Assembly (NCBI GenBank): GCA_021531795.1
Contig: JADYUL010000001.1
Span: forward strand, 1 to 64,000
Source of the DNA: Lacrimispora saccharolytica
GTDB taxonomy: Bacteria; Bacillota; Clostridia; Lachnospirales; Lachnospiraceae
Reading direction: 5' to 3'
Length of the DNA stretch: 64,000 nucleotides
Part shown: positions 7,141 to 15,262 of the stretch, in pieces
How positions within the stretch are numbered: position 1 is the stretch's first letter
Layout: every line of letters begins with the position of its first letter
The notes under the pieces: generated by a model
Database searches by the model: none
Told to the model about the DNA's origin: nothing
The model's input: the letters and a program-made list of their open reading frames with translations, nothing else
Position numbers and translations under genes: made by a program

Positions 7141-8982
7141 ATGAACCAGACATTTGCCGTTAACATCATTCATCGTCCTGAGATGGTGCCTGAGTATGCT
7201 GAGAAGGTGACCGGACAGGGCAAGGCTGAGGATATCGGACGTAAGGCTCTGCTTACAGAGTCACTCGACATCTTCAAGTTCCAGCAGGAGACTGCTCATA
7301 AGAATGGTCTTAAGACAACAATCCAGATGACATATGCGTCATTATTCAATGAGGAGGCGGTTAGCATCGCCAAGGCAGACCACGAGAAGTACGGTGATGA
7401 GATCGCGCTTTCGCTTCTCGGACTTCCCTGCAAGGAGTTCAGGGAGAAATACAACACCAAGGACTTCTGTATTTGGATGTTCTCGATGGAAGATAAGAAG
7501 AGAATCGTTGACGATGTTTTCGGCAAGTTCCACGAGATTTTCGGTTTCTATCCGGAATCAACCGGTTCGTATTATATGGACGCTGACCTCACCAACTATA
7601 TCAAGGACAAGTATCCTTCTGTAAAGTGTGCCGTGGCGACCTGTTGGGAGGAGGGTCCCAAGGCATACCACACATGCAACAATTCTTGGTATACACTTTT
7701 CGATGGCGGCCCATGGAATCCATGGATACCTTCTAAGCAGAATACCCATGCTCCGGCTGCCAACGAAGCAGAGGACAGCGGAATCGTTGCCATTCCTCAT
7801 CTTAGTCGTGACCTTCTGGCATGCTACGACGGTAATGGCTCGAACTTTGGTACTCATCCTCAGAATGTACTTCGTGGTATGATCTACGACACTAAGACAT
7901 GGGAGTATCCTTACTTATATAACCTGATTGATCAGTACAGACATCTTGAGAAATACAACAATGGTTACTCATATAACATGATGTTCGTTGGACCCGGCTG
8001 GCTCAACAAGATGGGACGTTGGGAGGCTCCGTACGAGCTGCTTAAGAAGTCGTATGAGGACGGAATGGCTTACTACGGCGAGCTTAAGAAGGAAGGCAAG
8101 CTTGTGGACATGACCATGGCGGAGTTTGCTGACTTCTATAGAGCCAACAAGACCTACGAGGAGCCTGAATGTGCACTTTGGAAGGACATCCTTTATGGAT
8201 CCGACAAGCAGATTTTCTGGTACTGTGATCCTTACATGCGTGCTCAGGTTAACATGGACCAGGGTGGTGCAATTGTTGATCTTCGTCCCTATGCGGCCAA
8301 GCTTAAGTGGGAGGTAGGTATCGGAACACCTCATGTACAGGATGCTTCATATCCCTTCCTTATCCAGGAGAAGTACAGGGCAGGATATTTCACACACTAC
8401 GCCGGAGAGGGTACGGTTCGTTCAGCCAAGGTTTGCTACAACGGCGAGGAGGTTGACCTTTGCCTCTGCCGTACACACGCCCGTTTCGAGCAGGACGGCA
8501 AGGACAGAAAACTCATCCTTGACCCGGTTGACATTGAGTTCTACGACCTGACAGTGACTCTTCAGACAATTATCACCTTCACCGAGGGCAGCTCCGACAT
8601 CAAGATTGAGAGAAACATCCTCAAGATGAGCAACCCTGATGCCAAGGTTACCGTCAACGAATATATGGTTGCATGCTACGGTACCACAGAGTATCCCGAG
8701 GACATGACAGGTATTACGCTTGAAGTATCAGGTTCGGGCAAAAGTGCGAGCATTGACTATGCTTACAAGTGTAGAGAAGAGGCCATCGAAGGCGGTAAGC
8801 TTGCGACAGCAGTTATCCCTGCTATCGAGACAAAGGTTTCACTTGGAACAGATGCTGATGATGCTAAGGCATATATCAGAGAAGGATATGCATTCTCACC
8901 TATGTTTACACTTGGTGTTGAGAAGGAAGTTAGTGAGAAGGAGGTTGTGACAACATGGCTCAGTCTAGCAAAGGCAAATTAA
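7141..8982 (+). CDS. Uncharacterised protein, possible carbohydrate-active enzyme
   Basis: 613 residues, no signal peptide and no membrane segments. I do not recognise the family with confidence. The N-terminal 330 or so alternate short strands and helices, with acidic, aromatic-rich stretches (TGSYYMDADLTNYIKDKYP, CAVATCWEEGPKAYHTC, GGPWNPWIPSKQNTHAP) that recall (beta/alpha)-barrel deacetylases or glycosidases. The C-terminal 230 or so look beta-rich (KVCYNGEEVDLCLCRTHARF onward), as in a sugar-binding sandwich. It is the first gene after a LacI-type-controlled promoter and is followed by a zinc-ribbon gene and galT, so a role in galactose-containing glycan use is inferred. Codon use resembles highly expressed genes. 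Confidence 0.5.
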   Translation: MNQTFAVNIIHRPEMVPEYAEKVTGQGKAEDIGRKALLTESLDIFKFQQETAHKNGLKTTIQMTYASLFNEEAVSIAKADHEKYGDEIALSLLGLPCKEFREKYNTKDFCIWMFSMEDKKRIVDDVFGKFHEIFGFYPESTGSYYMDADLTNYIKDKYPSVKCAVATCWEEGPKAYHTCNNSWYTLFDGGPWNPWIPSKQNTHAPAANEAEDSGIVAIPHLSRDLLACYDGNGSNFGTHPQNVLRGMIYDTKTWEYPYLYNLIDQYRHLEKYNNGYSYNMMFVGPGWLNKMGRWEAPYELLKKSYEDGMAYYGELKKEGKLVDMTMAEFADFYRANKTYEEPECALWKDILYGSDKQIFWYCDPYMRAQVNMDQGGAIVDLRPYAAKLKWEVGIGTPHVQDASYPFLIQEKYRAGYFTHYAGEGTVRSAKVCYNGEEVDLCLCRTHARFEQDGKDRKLILDPVDIEFYDLTVTLQTIITFTEGSSDIKIERNILKMSNPDAKVTVNEYMVACYGTTEYPEDMTGITLEVSGSGKSASIDYAYKCREEAIEGGKLATAVIPAIETKVSLGTDADDAKAYIREGYAFSPMFTLGVEKEVSEKEVVTTWLSLAKAN

Positions 8983-9167
8983 ACTACAGATGTCCGATGT
9001 GTTTCTTCAGAGACCTGGATATCGACATGTTCTATGATAAAGATAAGAAGGAATATTACTGTCTCAGATGTCAGTATGTTGGTTCAGAGGAGGACGTTCT
9101 TGCCAAGAACGAGCTTATCAGGATCAAGTACGGCAGAATGATGGACAGAATTACTGATTTTGACTAA
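8955..9167 (+). CDS. Small zinc-ribbon protein
   Basis: 70 residues with a treble-clef or ribbon pattern: YRCPMCFFRD and YYCLRCQYVG give CxxC-x19-CxxC. No other domain. It starts inside the 3' end of the previous gene (28-nt overlap), with AAGGAGG 10 nt upstream, so it is translated with that gene. Partner unknown. Confidence 0.75.
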   Translation: MAQSSKGKLNYRCPMCFFRDLDIDMFYDKDKKEYYCLRCQYVGSEEDVLAKNELIRIKYGRMMDRITDFD

Positions 9168-9186
9168 ATAACAGAGGATATGGGAT

Positions 9187-10677
9187 ATGAATGAATTATG
9201 CAGATTGATTGGCGAGCTGGCTGAGTACGGCGTAAAAACCGGACTTATTCCCGAAAACGAGAGGAATTATGCGATTAATCTTCTCCTTGATATCTTTCAT
9301 GAGGATGCTTATGAGGCGAACGAGACTAAGGGCGAGGAACTTGAGGATATCCTTAAGGGACTGCTTGATATAGCCGTTGATAAAGGACTTATTGAAGATT
9401 CGATTGTGAACCGTGACCTCTTTGATACCAGACTGATGAATGCCATTACTCCGCGACCCGGCGAAGTGATACGCAAATATCAGGAGCTTTTCGCACGTTC
9501 TCCCAAGGATGCTACCGACTGGTTCTATAAATTCTGCGGTGACTCGGATTATATAAGAAGATATCGTGCCAAGAAGGATGTTAAGTGGACTGTTGATACC
9601 GATTTCGGTGTACTGGACATTACCATTAATCTGGCTAAGCCTGAAAAAGATCCCAAGGCAATTGCTGCAGCTGCCAAGATGGCACAGAGTTCATATCCCA
9701 AATGCCAGCTTTGCGTGGAGAATATGGGTTATGCCGGAAGACTGAATCATCCTGCAAGACAGACTCTTCGCATTATGCCTATAACCATCAACGGTTCCGA
9801 GTGGGGATTCCAGTATTCTCCCTATGGATATTACAATGAGCATTGTATCCTGTTAAATGGTGAGCATGTGCCGATGGCAATCAATGAGGATTGCTTCAAG
9901 AAAATGTTTGACTTTATCAGTCAATATCCTCATTACATGATTGGCTCCAATGCGGACCTTCCTATTGTCGGTGGCTCGATTCTGTCACATGATCATTATC
10001 AGGGAGGCAATTACGAGTTCGCCATGGCTAAGGCACCAATCGAAAAAGCCTTTAAATTCAAGGGTTTTGAGGATGTTGAGGCTGGAATCGTGAAGTGGCC
10101 GATGTCAGTCATCAGGCTTCGTTGCGCAGATCATAAGAGACTGACACAACTGTCATCTAAGATACTTGCTGCATGGAGAGCATATACAGATGAGGCAGCC
10201 TTCGTATTTGCCGAGACAGACGGAGTACCTCATAACACCATTACTCCGATTGCCCGCAAGAAGGGTGACAGTTTCGAGATTGACCTGGTACTCAGGAACA
10301 ATATTACAACTGATGAGCACCCCATGGGTGTATATCATCCGCACAAGCAGTATCATCACATTAAAAAAGAGAATATCGGACTCATAGAGGTTATGGGTCT
10401 GGCGATTCTCCCATCTCGTCTGGTAAGCGAGCTTGAGGCAGTTAAGAATGCAATTCTAAATAACGACGACCTTCGCGCAAGCGAGCTTACTGCATCTCAT
10501 GCAGACTGGGTGGAAGAGTTCCTGCCAACCCATCCTGAATTTAATGCCGATAATGCGATGGACATCATCAAAGAAGAGACAGGCAAGGTATTCCTGCACG
10601 TACTTGAGGATGCCGGAGTATACAAGTGTACACCGGAGGGACGCGAAGCTTTCATGCGCTTCCTCGAGTCTGTGTAG
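9187..10677 (+). CDS. galT: UDP-glucose-hexose-1-phosphate uridylyltransferase, Firmicutes type
   Basis: 496 residues, the length of the Firmicutes GalT (class II), which transfers UMP between UDP-glucose and galactose-1-P in the Leloir pathway. Seen are the TPRPGEV motif, the substrate region YFKYSPYGYYNEHC-like (FQYSPYGYYNEHC), the catalytic-type GGSILSHDHYQGG, and GVYHPHKQYHHIKKENIGLIEVMG near the C-terminus. It lies 19 nt after the zinc-ribbon gene. No galK or galE is present, so the rest of the pathway lies elsewhere. Confidence 0.93.
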   Translation: MNELCRLIGELAEYGVKTGLIPENERNYAINLLLDIFHEDAYEANETKGEELEDILKGLLDIAVDKGLIEDSIVNRDLFDTRLMNAITPRPGEVIRKYQELFARSPKDATDWFYKFCGDSDYIRRYRAKKDVKWTVDTDFGVLDITINLAKPEKDPKAIAAAAKMAQSSYPKCQLCVENMGYAGRLNHPARQTLRIMPITINGSEWGFQYSPYGYYNEHCILLNGEHVPMAINEDCFKKMFDFISQYPHYMIGSNADLPIVGGSILSHDHYQGGNYEFAMAKAPIEKAFKFKGFEDVEAGIVKWPMSVIRLRCADHKRLTQLSSKILAAWRAYTDEAAFVFAETDGVPHNTITPIARKKGDSFEIDLVLRNNITTDEHPMGVYHPHKQYHHIKKENIGLIEVMGLAILPSRLVSELEAVKNAILNNDDLRASELTASHADWVEEFLPTHPEFNADNAMDIIKEETGKVFLHVLEDAGVYKCTPEGREAFMRFLESV

Positions 10678-10706
10678 AGTCCCCGGAAAACTGTTGATTC
10701 GGTTAT

Positions 10707-11480
10707 GACTTGCGCGGAGATTCGCCCGGAGTTTGGACTAAGTGGCATCGCGGGTTGCTTAAATTGATGGATTTGGATATATTTTGATAGATCTGGGGTA
10801 TTTTTGAGAGTTAGATACATCGGGATTGCCTGTTTTTATGGAGTTCCGATGTATTTCACTATGATTCGCGCGGAGATTCGCTTGGAGTTTGGGCTAAGTG
10901 GTATCGCGGGTTGCTTAAATTGATATGTTTGAAGAAGATGATACATCGGAATTGCCATTAATTGCAGGGTTCCGATGTATTCTTTTTTTGGATACATCGG
11001 AATCTGATATCTTTGATGGATCCCGATGTATCCGGAATGTATGATTTCTGGAACATACATCGGAAATGCCCGATTAAGGGCCTTTCCGATGTATTATTGC
11101 ACTAGTTTCTGTAGGCGATATATCGGGATTGAAATTTCAATGCCCATCCCGATGTACGTGGGTTCAAATCTATTTACAATATACATCGGGATGGGCCAAT
11201 ATAGGTCATTTCCGATGTATCGCCTAAAATCGCCAAAACAAAATACATCGGAATCCGACAATTCATAGCCATCCCGATGTATTCAAATAATTTCCCGCGA
11301 ATATACCCGCATTCCCTCGCAGTATATTCTCGCGCAAGCAGGCAAAAACAAGCAAAATACATCGGAAATCATCAATTCATAGCCATCCCGATGTATTCAA
11401 ATTAATTTCCCGCGATTCTACTCGCTTTCCCTTGTAGCGTATCCCCGCGCAAGCAGGCAAAAACAAACAAAATACATTGA
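10707..11480. repeat. Array 3 of 40-nt inverted repeats (8 units plus a decayed half)
   Basis: Units start at 10815, 10941, 10992, 11055, 11118, 11181, 11243 and 11357, all exactly 40 nt. Gaps are 86, 11, 23, 23, 23, 22 and 74 nt. A decayed left arm (ATACATTGAAAT) sits at 11472 without a partner. A leader block with GCGCGGAGATTCGC and CGCGGGTTGCTTAAATTGAT occurs twice (about 10711-10778 and 10867-10923), each time before a unit. GC-rich repeat B lies at about 11291-11342 and 11408-11458. Some centres extend the stem (GCCC/GGGC at 11055) or are palindromic themselves (ATTGAAATTTCAAT at 11128-11141). Confidence 0.92.
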
Positions 11481-11521
11481 AATTCATCAATTTTAATTCA
11501 CCGACTAAGTACATATATGTA

Positions 11522-11935
11522 TTAAACTACCATTATCAGTGTTCCGGCTGCAATAAGGATGCAACCGATCAGTGACTTGGCGGTAAAGGATTCATGTAAG
11601 AACAAGAAGGCAAGGATTATAGTAATGACAACGCTAAGCTTGTCGATGGGTACAACCTTGGATGCTTCTCCAAGCTGAAGAGCTTTGTAATAACACAGCC
11701 ATGAGGCGCCGGTTGCCAGACCTGACAGTATAAGGAATATCCAGCTTTTCTTAGTAATAGAAGAAAGACCGCTCTGGGCCTGTGTTAAGAATACCATTCC
11801 CCATGACATTGCCACAACAACTACAGTACGAATCGCTGTTGCAAGATTAGAATTGACTTCGCTAATGCCAACCTTTGCAAGAATTGAAGTTAACGCCGCA
11901 AATATCGCTGATAATAAAGCAAATACGAACCACAT
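11522..11935 (-). CDS. Half-size EamA/DMT-family transporter
   Basis: A 137-residue protein with about four to five hydrophobic helices covering one EamA domain (WFVFALLSAIFAALTSILAKVG, GLATGASWLCYYKALQLGEASKVVPIDKLSVVI). The ten-helix DMT transporters carry two such domains, so this single-domain form probably works as a dimer, as in related small-metabolite exporters. Substrate unknown. It is transcribed towards array 3, which lies beyond its stop codon. Confidence 0.8.
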   Translation of the reverse strand: MWFVFALLSAIFAALTSILAKVGISEVNSNLATAIRTVVVVAMSWGMVFLTQAQSGLSSITKKSWIFLILSGLATGASWLCYYKALQLGEASKVVPIDKLSVVITIILAFLFLHESFTAKSLIGCILIAAGTLIMVV

Positions 11936-12066
11936 ATTTTTTCCCTCATCCTATTTCGAATCCTAAAACATAGTAGATCAACACTTGGATAAACCACGAT
12001 ATCCATTAATTCCATCAATATCACTAATAAAATAAATATCACTAATAAAACCAATATCACTACTAA

Positions 12067-12369
12067 TTCATTAAACCAATATACTACCAAATAAAAATCA
12101 TCATAACTACCACAAATCATACATCACCGGATTCCTTATTTCAATTCCGAAAAAACGTTAGTCTTGGAATTATTTATTACAAGGGTTCCTATGATGATTT
12201 ATATAAGATCTATGAAGTAATTTTAATATATATAGAAGACAATGGTTACGAAATATGTGGTAATATTAGAGAGAGCTATATTGATGGAGTCTGGAGCAGG
12301 GATACAGAGGATGACTGGCTCTTAGAAATCCGGATTCCGGTTATGAAATCATCAGGAGGTGACAAACTA
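12067..12369 (+). pseudogene. N-truncated remnant of a GyrI-like effector-binding regulator
   Basis: Frame 1 from 12067 is open into the following transporter gene. From about 12127 it reads PDSLFQFRKNVSLGII, YYKGSYDDLYKIYEVI and, later, RESYIDG and LLEIRIPV. This matches the C-terminal part of GyrI-like effector-binding domains found in AraC and MerR regulators. The frame has no ATG, GTG or TTG until 12343, and the sequence before 12100 is AT-rich junk, so the N-terminus and DNA-binding part are lost. Its own stop codon is also gone. Confidence 0.65.
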
Positions 12370-13152
12370 ATGGATATAAATATAATAATCGGACTTATGG
12401 TTCCTTTTGCCGGGACGGCCTTAGGAGCCATGATGGTCCTGTTTATGAAAAACGGGATGAAACATTCACTGCAGAAGGCTCTGGCGGGTTTTGCGGCAGG
12501 AGTCATGCTATCTGCATCGTTCTGGAGTCTGCTTATTCCTGCCGTTGAGCAGGCCTCAGAAAGCATGGGAAAGAAGGCTGTCATACCAACCTCAATAGGC
12601 TTCTGTCTCGGAATGGCATTTCTTCTGTTAATCGATACGCTGACGCCTCACATGCACATAGACGAGACAGTGGAAGGTCCCAAGACCAATCTCAAGAAGA
12701 ATACAATGCTCGTTCTGGCGGTGGTAATACATAATATTCCCGAAGGTATGGCAGTCGGAGTCCTTTTTGCAGGCTGGATGCAGGGCAATCCACTTGTGAC
12801 TTTTACTGCAGCGCTGTCACTGTCGATTGGAATTGCAATTCAGAACTTCCCGGAGGGTGCCATTATCTCCATGCCGCTTCATGCTAACGGCATGAGCAAA
12901 GCAAAGGCGTGTCTGCAGGGCGTTCTGTCAGGAGCGGTTGAGCCTATCGCGGGCTTCGTAACCATACTGCTTGCTTCGCTTATCGTTCCGTATATGCCGA
13001 TTCTTTTAAGCTTTGCAGCCGGCGCGATGATATATGTAGTTGTTGAGGAACTGATTCCGGATATGTCTTCAGACGATCACTCCAATATGGCTACGGTAGC
13101 CTTTTTGCTCGGATTTGTAGTAATGATGATTCTTGATATTGCACTGGGATGA
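12370..13152 (+). CDS. ZIP-family divalent metal transporter
   Basis: A 260-residue protein with about eight membrane helices, similar to ZupT/GufA-type zinc transporters. The metal site motifs VVIHNIPEGMAVG and IGIAIQNFPEGAIIS are both present, and a His-bearing loop (TPHMHIDETVEG) joins helices 3 and 4. The ATG at 12370 is preferred to 12343 because AGGAGGTGA (12354-12362) lies 7 nt upstream. Zinc import is likely; iron or manganese is possible. Confidence 0.88.
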   Translation: MDINIIIGLMVPFAGTALGAMMVLFMKNGMKHSLQKALAGFAAGVMLSASFWSLLIPAVEQASESMGKKAVIPTSIGFCLGMAFLLLIDTLTPHMHIDETVEGPKTNLKKNTMLVLAVVIHNIPEGMAVGVLFAGWMQGNPLVTFTAALSLSIGIAIQNFPEGAIISMPLHANGMSKAKACLQGVLSGAVEPIAGFVTILLASLIVPYMPILLSFAAGAMIYVVVEELIPDMSSDDHSNMATVAFLLGFVVMMILDIALG

Positions 13153-13355
13153 TAAACAGAGGGAGAAAAGTTATTCCGGATGTTGCAGAGCAGTGACAAA
13201 ACTGAGGAAAAAATAAAATAAAACCCAACCTCTTAGCCCCTTGACTTCTTGACATAACTGTGATACGTTGAATCTGTATAAGTAGATTAATTTGAAGCCG
13301 TATGCCCATACAGGGATTGTATGACTCTTATCACGGAAGAAAGGAGGGGCTAGGT

Positions 13356-14726
13356 ATGGCTTATTCTATGGCACTTAATGCTATCTATAATCAATATTTG
13401 ACCACGTACGCGCCGAAGAAGAGCGATACCAGGTACGACACTCATAAGAAGAGTGAGCTAAGGAATATCACCAATTCCATGGCTAAGGTCAACAGAGATG
13501 CTCCCCTTTATAAATTGGACAATTCTGCGGATTCGGCAGGTTATATTATAGGAATCAAGGAAGAAACCAGGCAGTTGATCAATTCTGTTTCTTCTATAGT
13601 AGGTGATGTTGAGAATGCGGCCCTCGATGGCAAGATAGCATATTCAACAGATGAGAGCATTGTATCCGTTAAATACATCGGCTCGAAAGAGGATAATGAT
13701 GACTATGAGCCTATGGACGGCACAGAGGGAGCGGACGGTGAGGTAACCAATCTTGACGGTTCAAGACCGAGCTTCAATATTGAGGTTCAATCTCTGGCGG
13801 GTCCACAGGTCAATCTGGGCGCTTTTCTTGCAAGAGACGGAAGGGACATTCCGGCGGGAGATTACGTATTCGACCTGTCCGTGGCCGGACAGGGCTATGA
13901 ATTCCAGTACACCATCAGGGAAGACGATACCAACCTAGATATAGAAGAGAAACTGTCAAGGCTTATCAATAATTCGAAAATTAACCTCAAATCCGAGGTA
14001 GTGAGTGATGATACGGGCAATGTGGCGCTTAGGATTGAGAGCAGCCAGGTAGGAGTGAACTTCGGACAGCAGCCTAAGGTGTTCGAGATTAGCGATACGA
14101 AAGTGCCGGGCAGAAACGGCAGTGTGGACTATCTTGGAATCAACCACACCGTGAGAGAGGCGTCAAATGCCAATATCATCGTCAACGGCATGGAGGCAAG
14201 CTCGCCAAGCAACACCTTCATCCTTGACAGGAACTTCCAGGTGACGCTAAACGGCATTTCACCGGAGAAAGGCATGACGACCGAGATCGGCATAAGGCCC
14301 GACACCGAGGCGATAGCCACTAATATTAGCAATCTTATCGGCAGCTACAACAGCTTTATCAATGCCATCCGTAATTACACGGACTCTCAGCGCGGTTCCC
14401 AGACGCTTCTTAGTGAGATGAACCGTGTGGCGGGCACATATTCGGATGATATGTCGAAGGTTGGCATTAATTATAAGGAAGACGGAGAGTTTGATGTCGA
14501 CATGGACAGGCTCCAGATAGCACTCGGCACCGGAACCAGGGACGGCTCGTTTGATTCGCTCAAGGCCTTCACCGGAGCGGTTGTGCGCAAGAGCAAAGCC
14601 GTGAGCCTCGACCCGGTTAAGTTCGTCAACAAGACTGTGGTTGAATACAAGAATCCGGGCAAGAACACCTTAAGCCCGTATACTGCCAGCGCCTATGCCG
14701 GCTTACTGTTTAATTCATATTGTTAA
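13356..14726 (+). CDS. FliD-like flagellar hook-associated (cap) protein
   Basis: 456 residues. The N-terminal YSMALNAIYNQYLTTYAPKK and the C-terminal PYTASAYAGLLFNSYC are terminal segments typical of Lachnospiraceae FliD-related proteins. The middle shows the FliD-type FNIEVQSLAGPQVN (hook-associated domain), GDYVFDLSVAG repeats, an NIIVNGME segment and GMTTEIGIRPDTEAIATNISNLIGSYNSFI, which resembles the FliD C-terminal domain. It would cap a filament during flagellin polymerisation. The ATG at 13356 follows AAGGAGGGG (13341-13349). It is isolated from other flagellar genes. No sigma-28 promoter was found. Confidence 0.7.
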   Translation: MAYSMALNAIYNQYLTTYAPKKSDTRYDTHKKSELRNITNSMAKVNRDAPLYKLDNSADSAGYIIGIKEETRQLINSVSSIVGDVENAALDGKIAYSTDESIVSVKYIGSKEDNDDYEPMDGTEGADGEVTNLDGSRPSFNIEVQSLAGPQVNLGAFLARDGRDIPAGDYVFDLSVAGQGYEFQYTIREDDTNLDIEEKLSRLINNSKINLKSEVVSDDTGNVALRIESSQVGVNFGQQPKVFEISDTKVPGRNGSVDYLGINHTVREASNANIIVNGMEASSPSNTFILDRNFQVTLNGISPEKGMTTEIGIRPDTEAIATNISNLIGSYNSFINAIRNYTDSQRGSQTLLSEMNRVAGTYSDDMSKVGINYKEDGEFDVDMDRLQIALGTGTRDGSFDSLKAFTGAVVRKSKAVSLDPVKFVNKTVVEYKNPGKNTLSPYTASAYAGLLFNSYC

Positions 14727-14775
14727 AAGCGCTCTGACTAACGTTTTGGAAACAATTCAGTTGTCGGGCGCTTTT
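14725..14775 (+). terminator. Terminator after FliD-like gene
   Basis: AAAAGCGC (14725-14732) pairs with GCGCTTTT (14768-14775). The long intervening sequence adds further weak pairing (GAC/GTC). The stem overlaps the stop codon. Confidence 0.55.
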
Positions 14776-14795
14776 GAAAAATATGGAAAAATCTG

Positions 14796-14824
14796 TTGAC
14801 GAGGTCTAACGCCCTGTGTTATAG
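14796..14824 (+). promoter_or_regulatory. Promoter of rpmG-secE-nusG-rplK-rplA
   Basis: TTGACG (14796-14801), 17 nt, TTATAG (14819-14824). About 62 nt before rpmG. Confidence 0.75.
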
Positions 14825-14885
14825 TTGTTAAACGAGGCGTAAAGGTCTTTTTTTTATGCTGTAAATTTTTACGGAGGTATGTAAG

Positions 14886-15035
14886 ATGCGTACAAAGATT
14901 ACATTGGCTTGTACAGAATGCAAGCAGCGTAACTACAACACAACTAAGGATAAGAAGACACATCCGGATCGTATGGAAACAAAGAAGTATTGCAGATTCT
15001 GCAAGGCTCATACATTACATAAGGAGACAAAGTAA
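14886..15035 (+). CDS. rpmG: Ribosomal protein bL33
   Basis: 49 residues, [17 protein letters not shown] at the start. It is the zinc-binding type of L33, with CTEC and CRFC pairs. CGGAGG lies about 9 nt before the ATG. Its TAA overlaps the ATG of secE by one base, so the two are translationally coupled. First gene of the secE-nusG operon, the usual Firmicutes position. Confidence 0.95.
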   Translation: MRTKITLACTECKQRNYNTTKDKKTHPDRMETKKYCRFCKAHTLHKETK

Positions 15036-15235
15036 TGGCTAATTCTCAGAAGAAAGAAAATAAGCCACGCTTCTTCGATGGTGTTAAGGCCGAGTGGAGC
15101 AAGATCACATGGCCGAGCAAGGAACAGCTGACTAAGCAGTCAGTCGCTGTTGTTATTATTACTGTCCTTCTTGGAGTAGTAATTACTTTGCTTGATACAG
15201 GACTTCAGTGGTGTGTAAGTCTGTTGTCTCTATAA
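15035..15235 (+). CDS. secE: Preprotein translocase subunit SecE
   Basis: 66 residues with one membrane helix (about 34-56, SVAVVIITVLLGVVITLLDTGL). The amphipathic segment FFDGVKAEWSKITWPSKEQL is the SecE signature that clamps SecY. This is the short, single-helix Gram-positive form. Stop-start overlap with rpmG. Confidence 0.96.
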   Translation: MANSQKKENKPRFFDGVKAEWSKITWPSKEQLTKQSVAVVIITVLLGVVITLLDTGLQWCVSLLSL

Positions 15236-15262
15236 TAATGTGATTGAGTGAGCGAGGTAGAT

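Noticed and set aside
13241..13282. Sigma-A or sigma-28 promoter for the FliD-like gene
   Set aside because: TTGACT and TTGACA occur, but no -10 box lies at 16-18 nt, and no TAAA-N15-CCGATA match is present.
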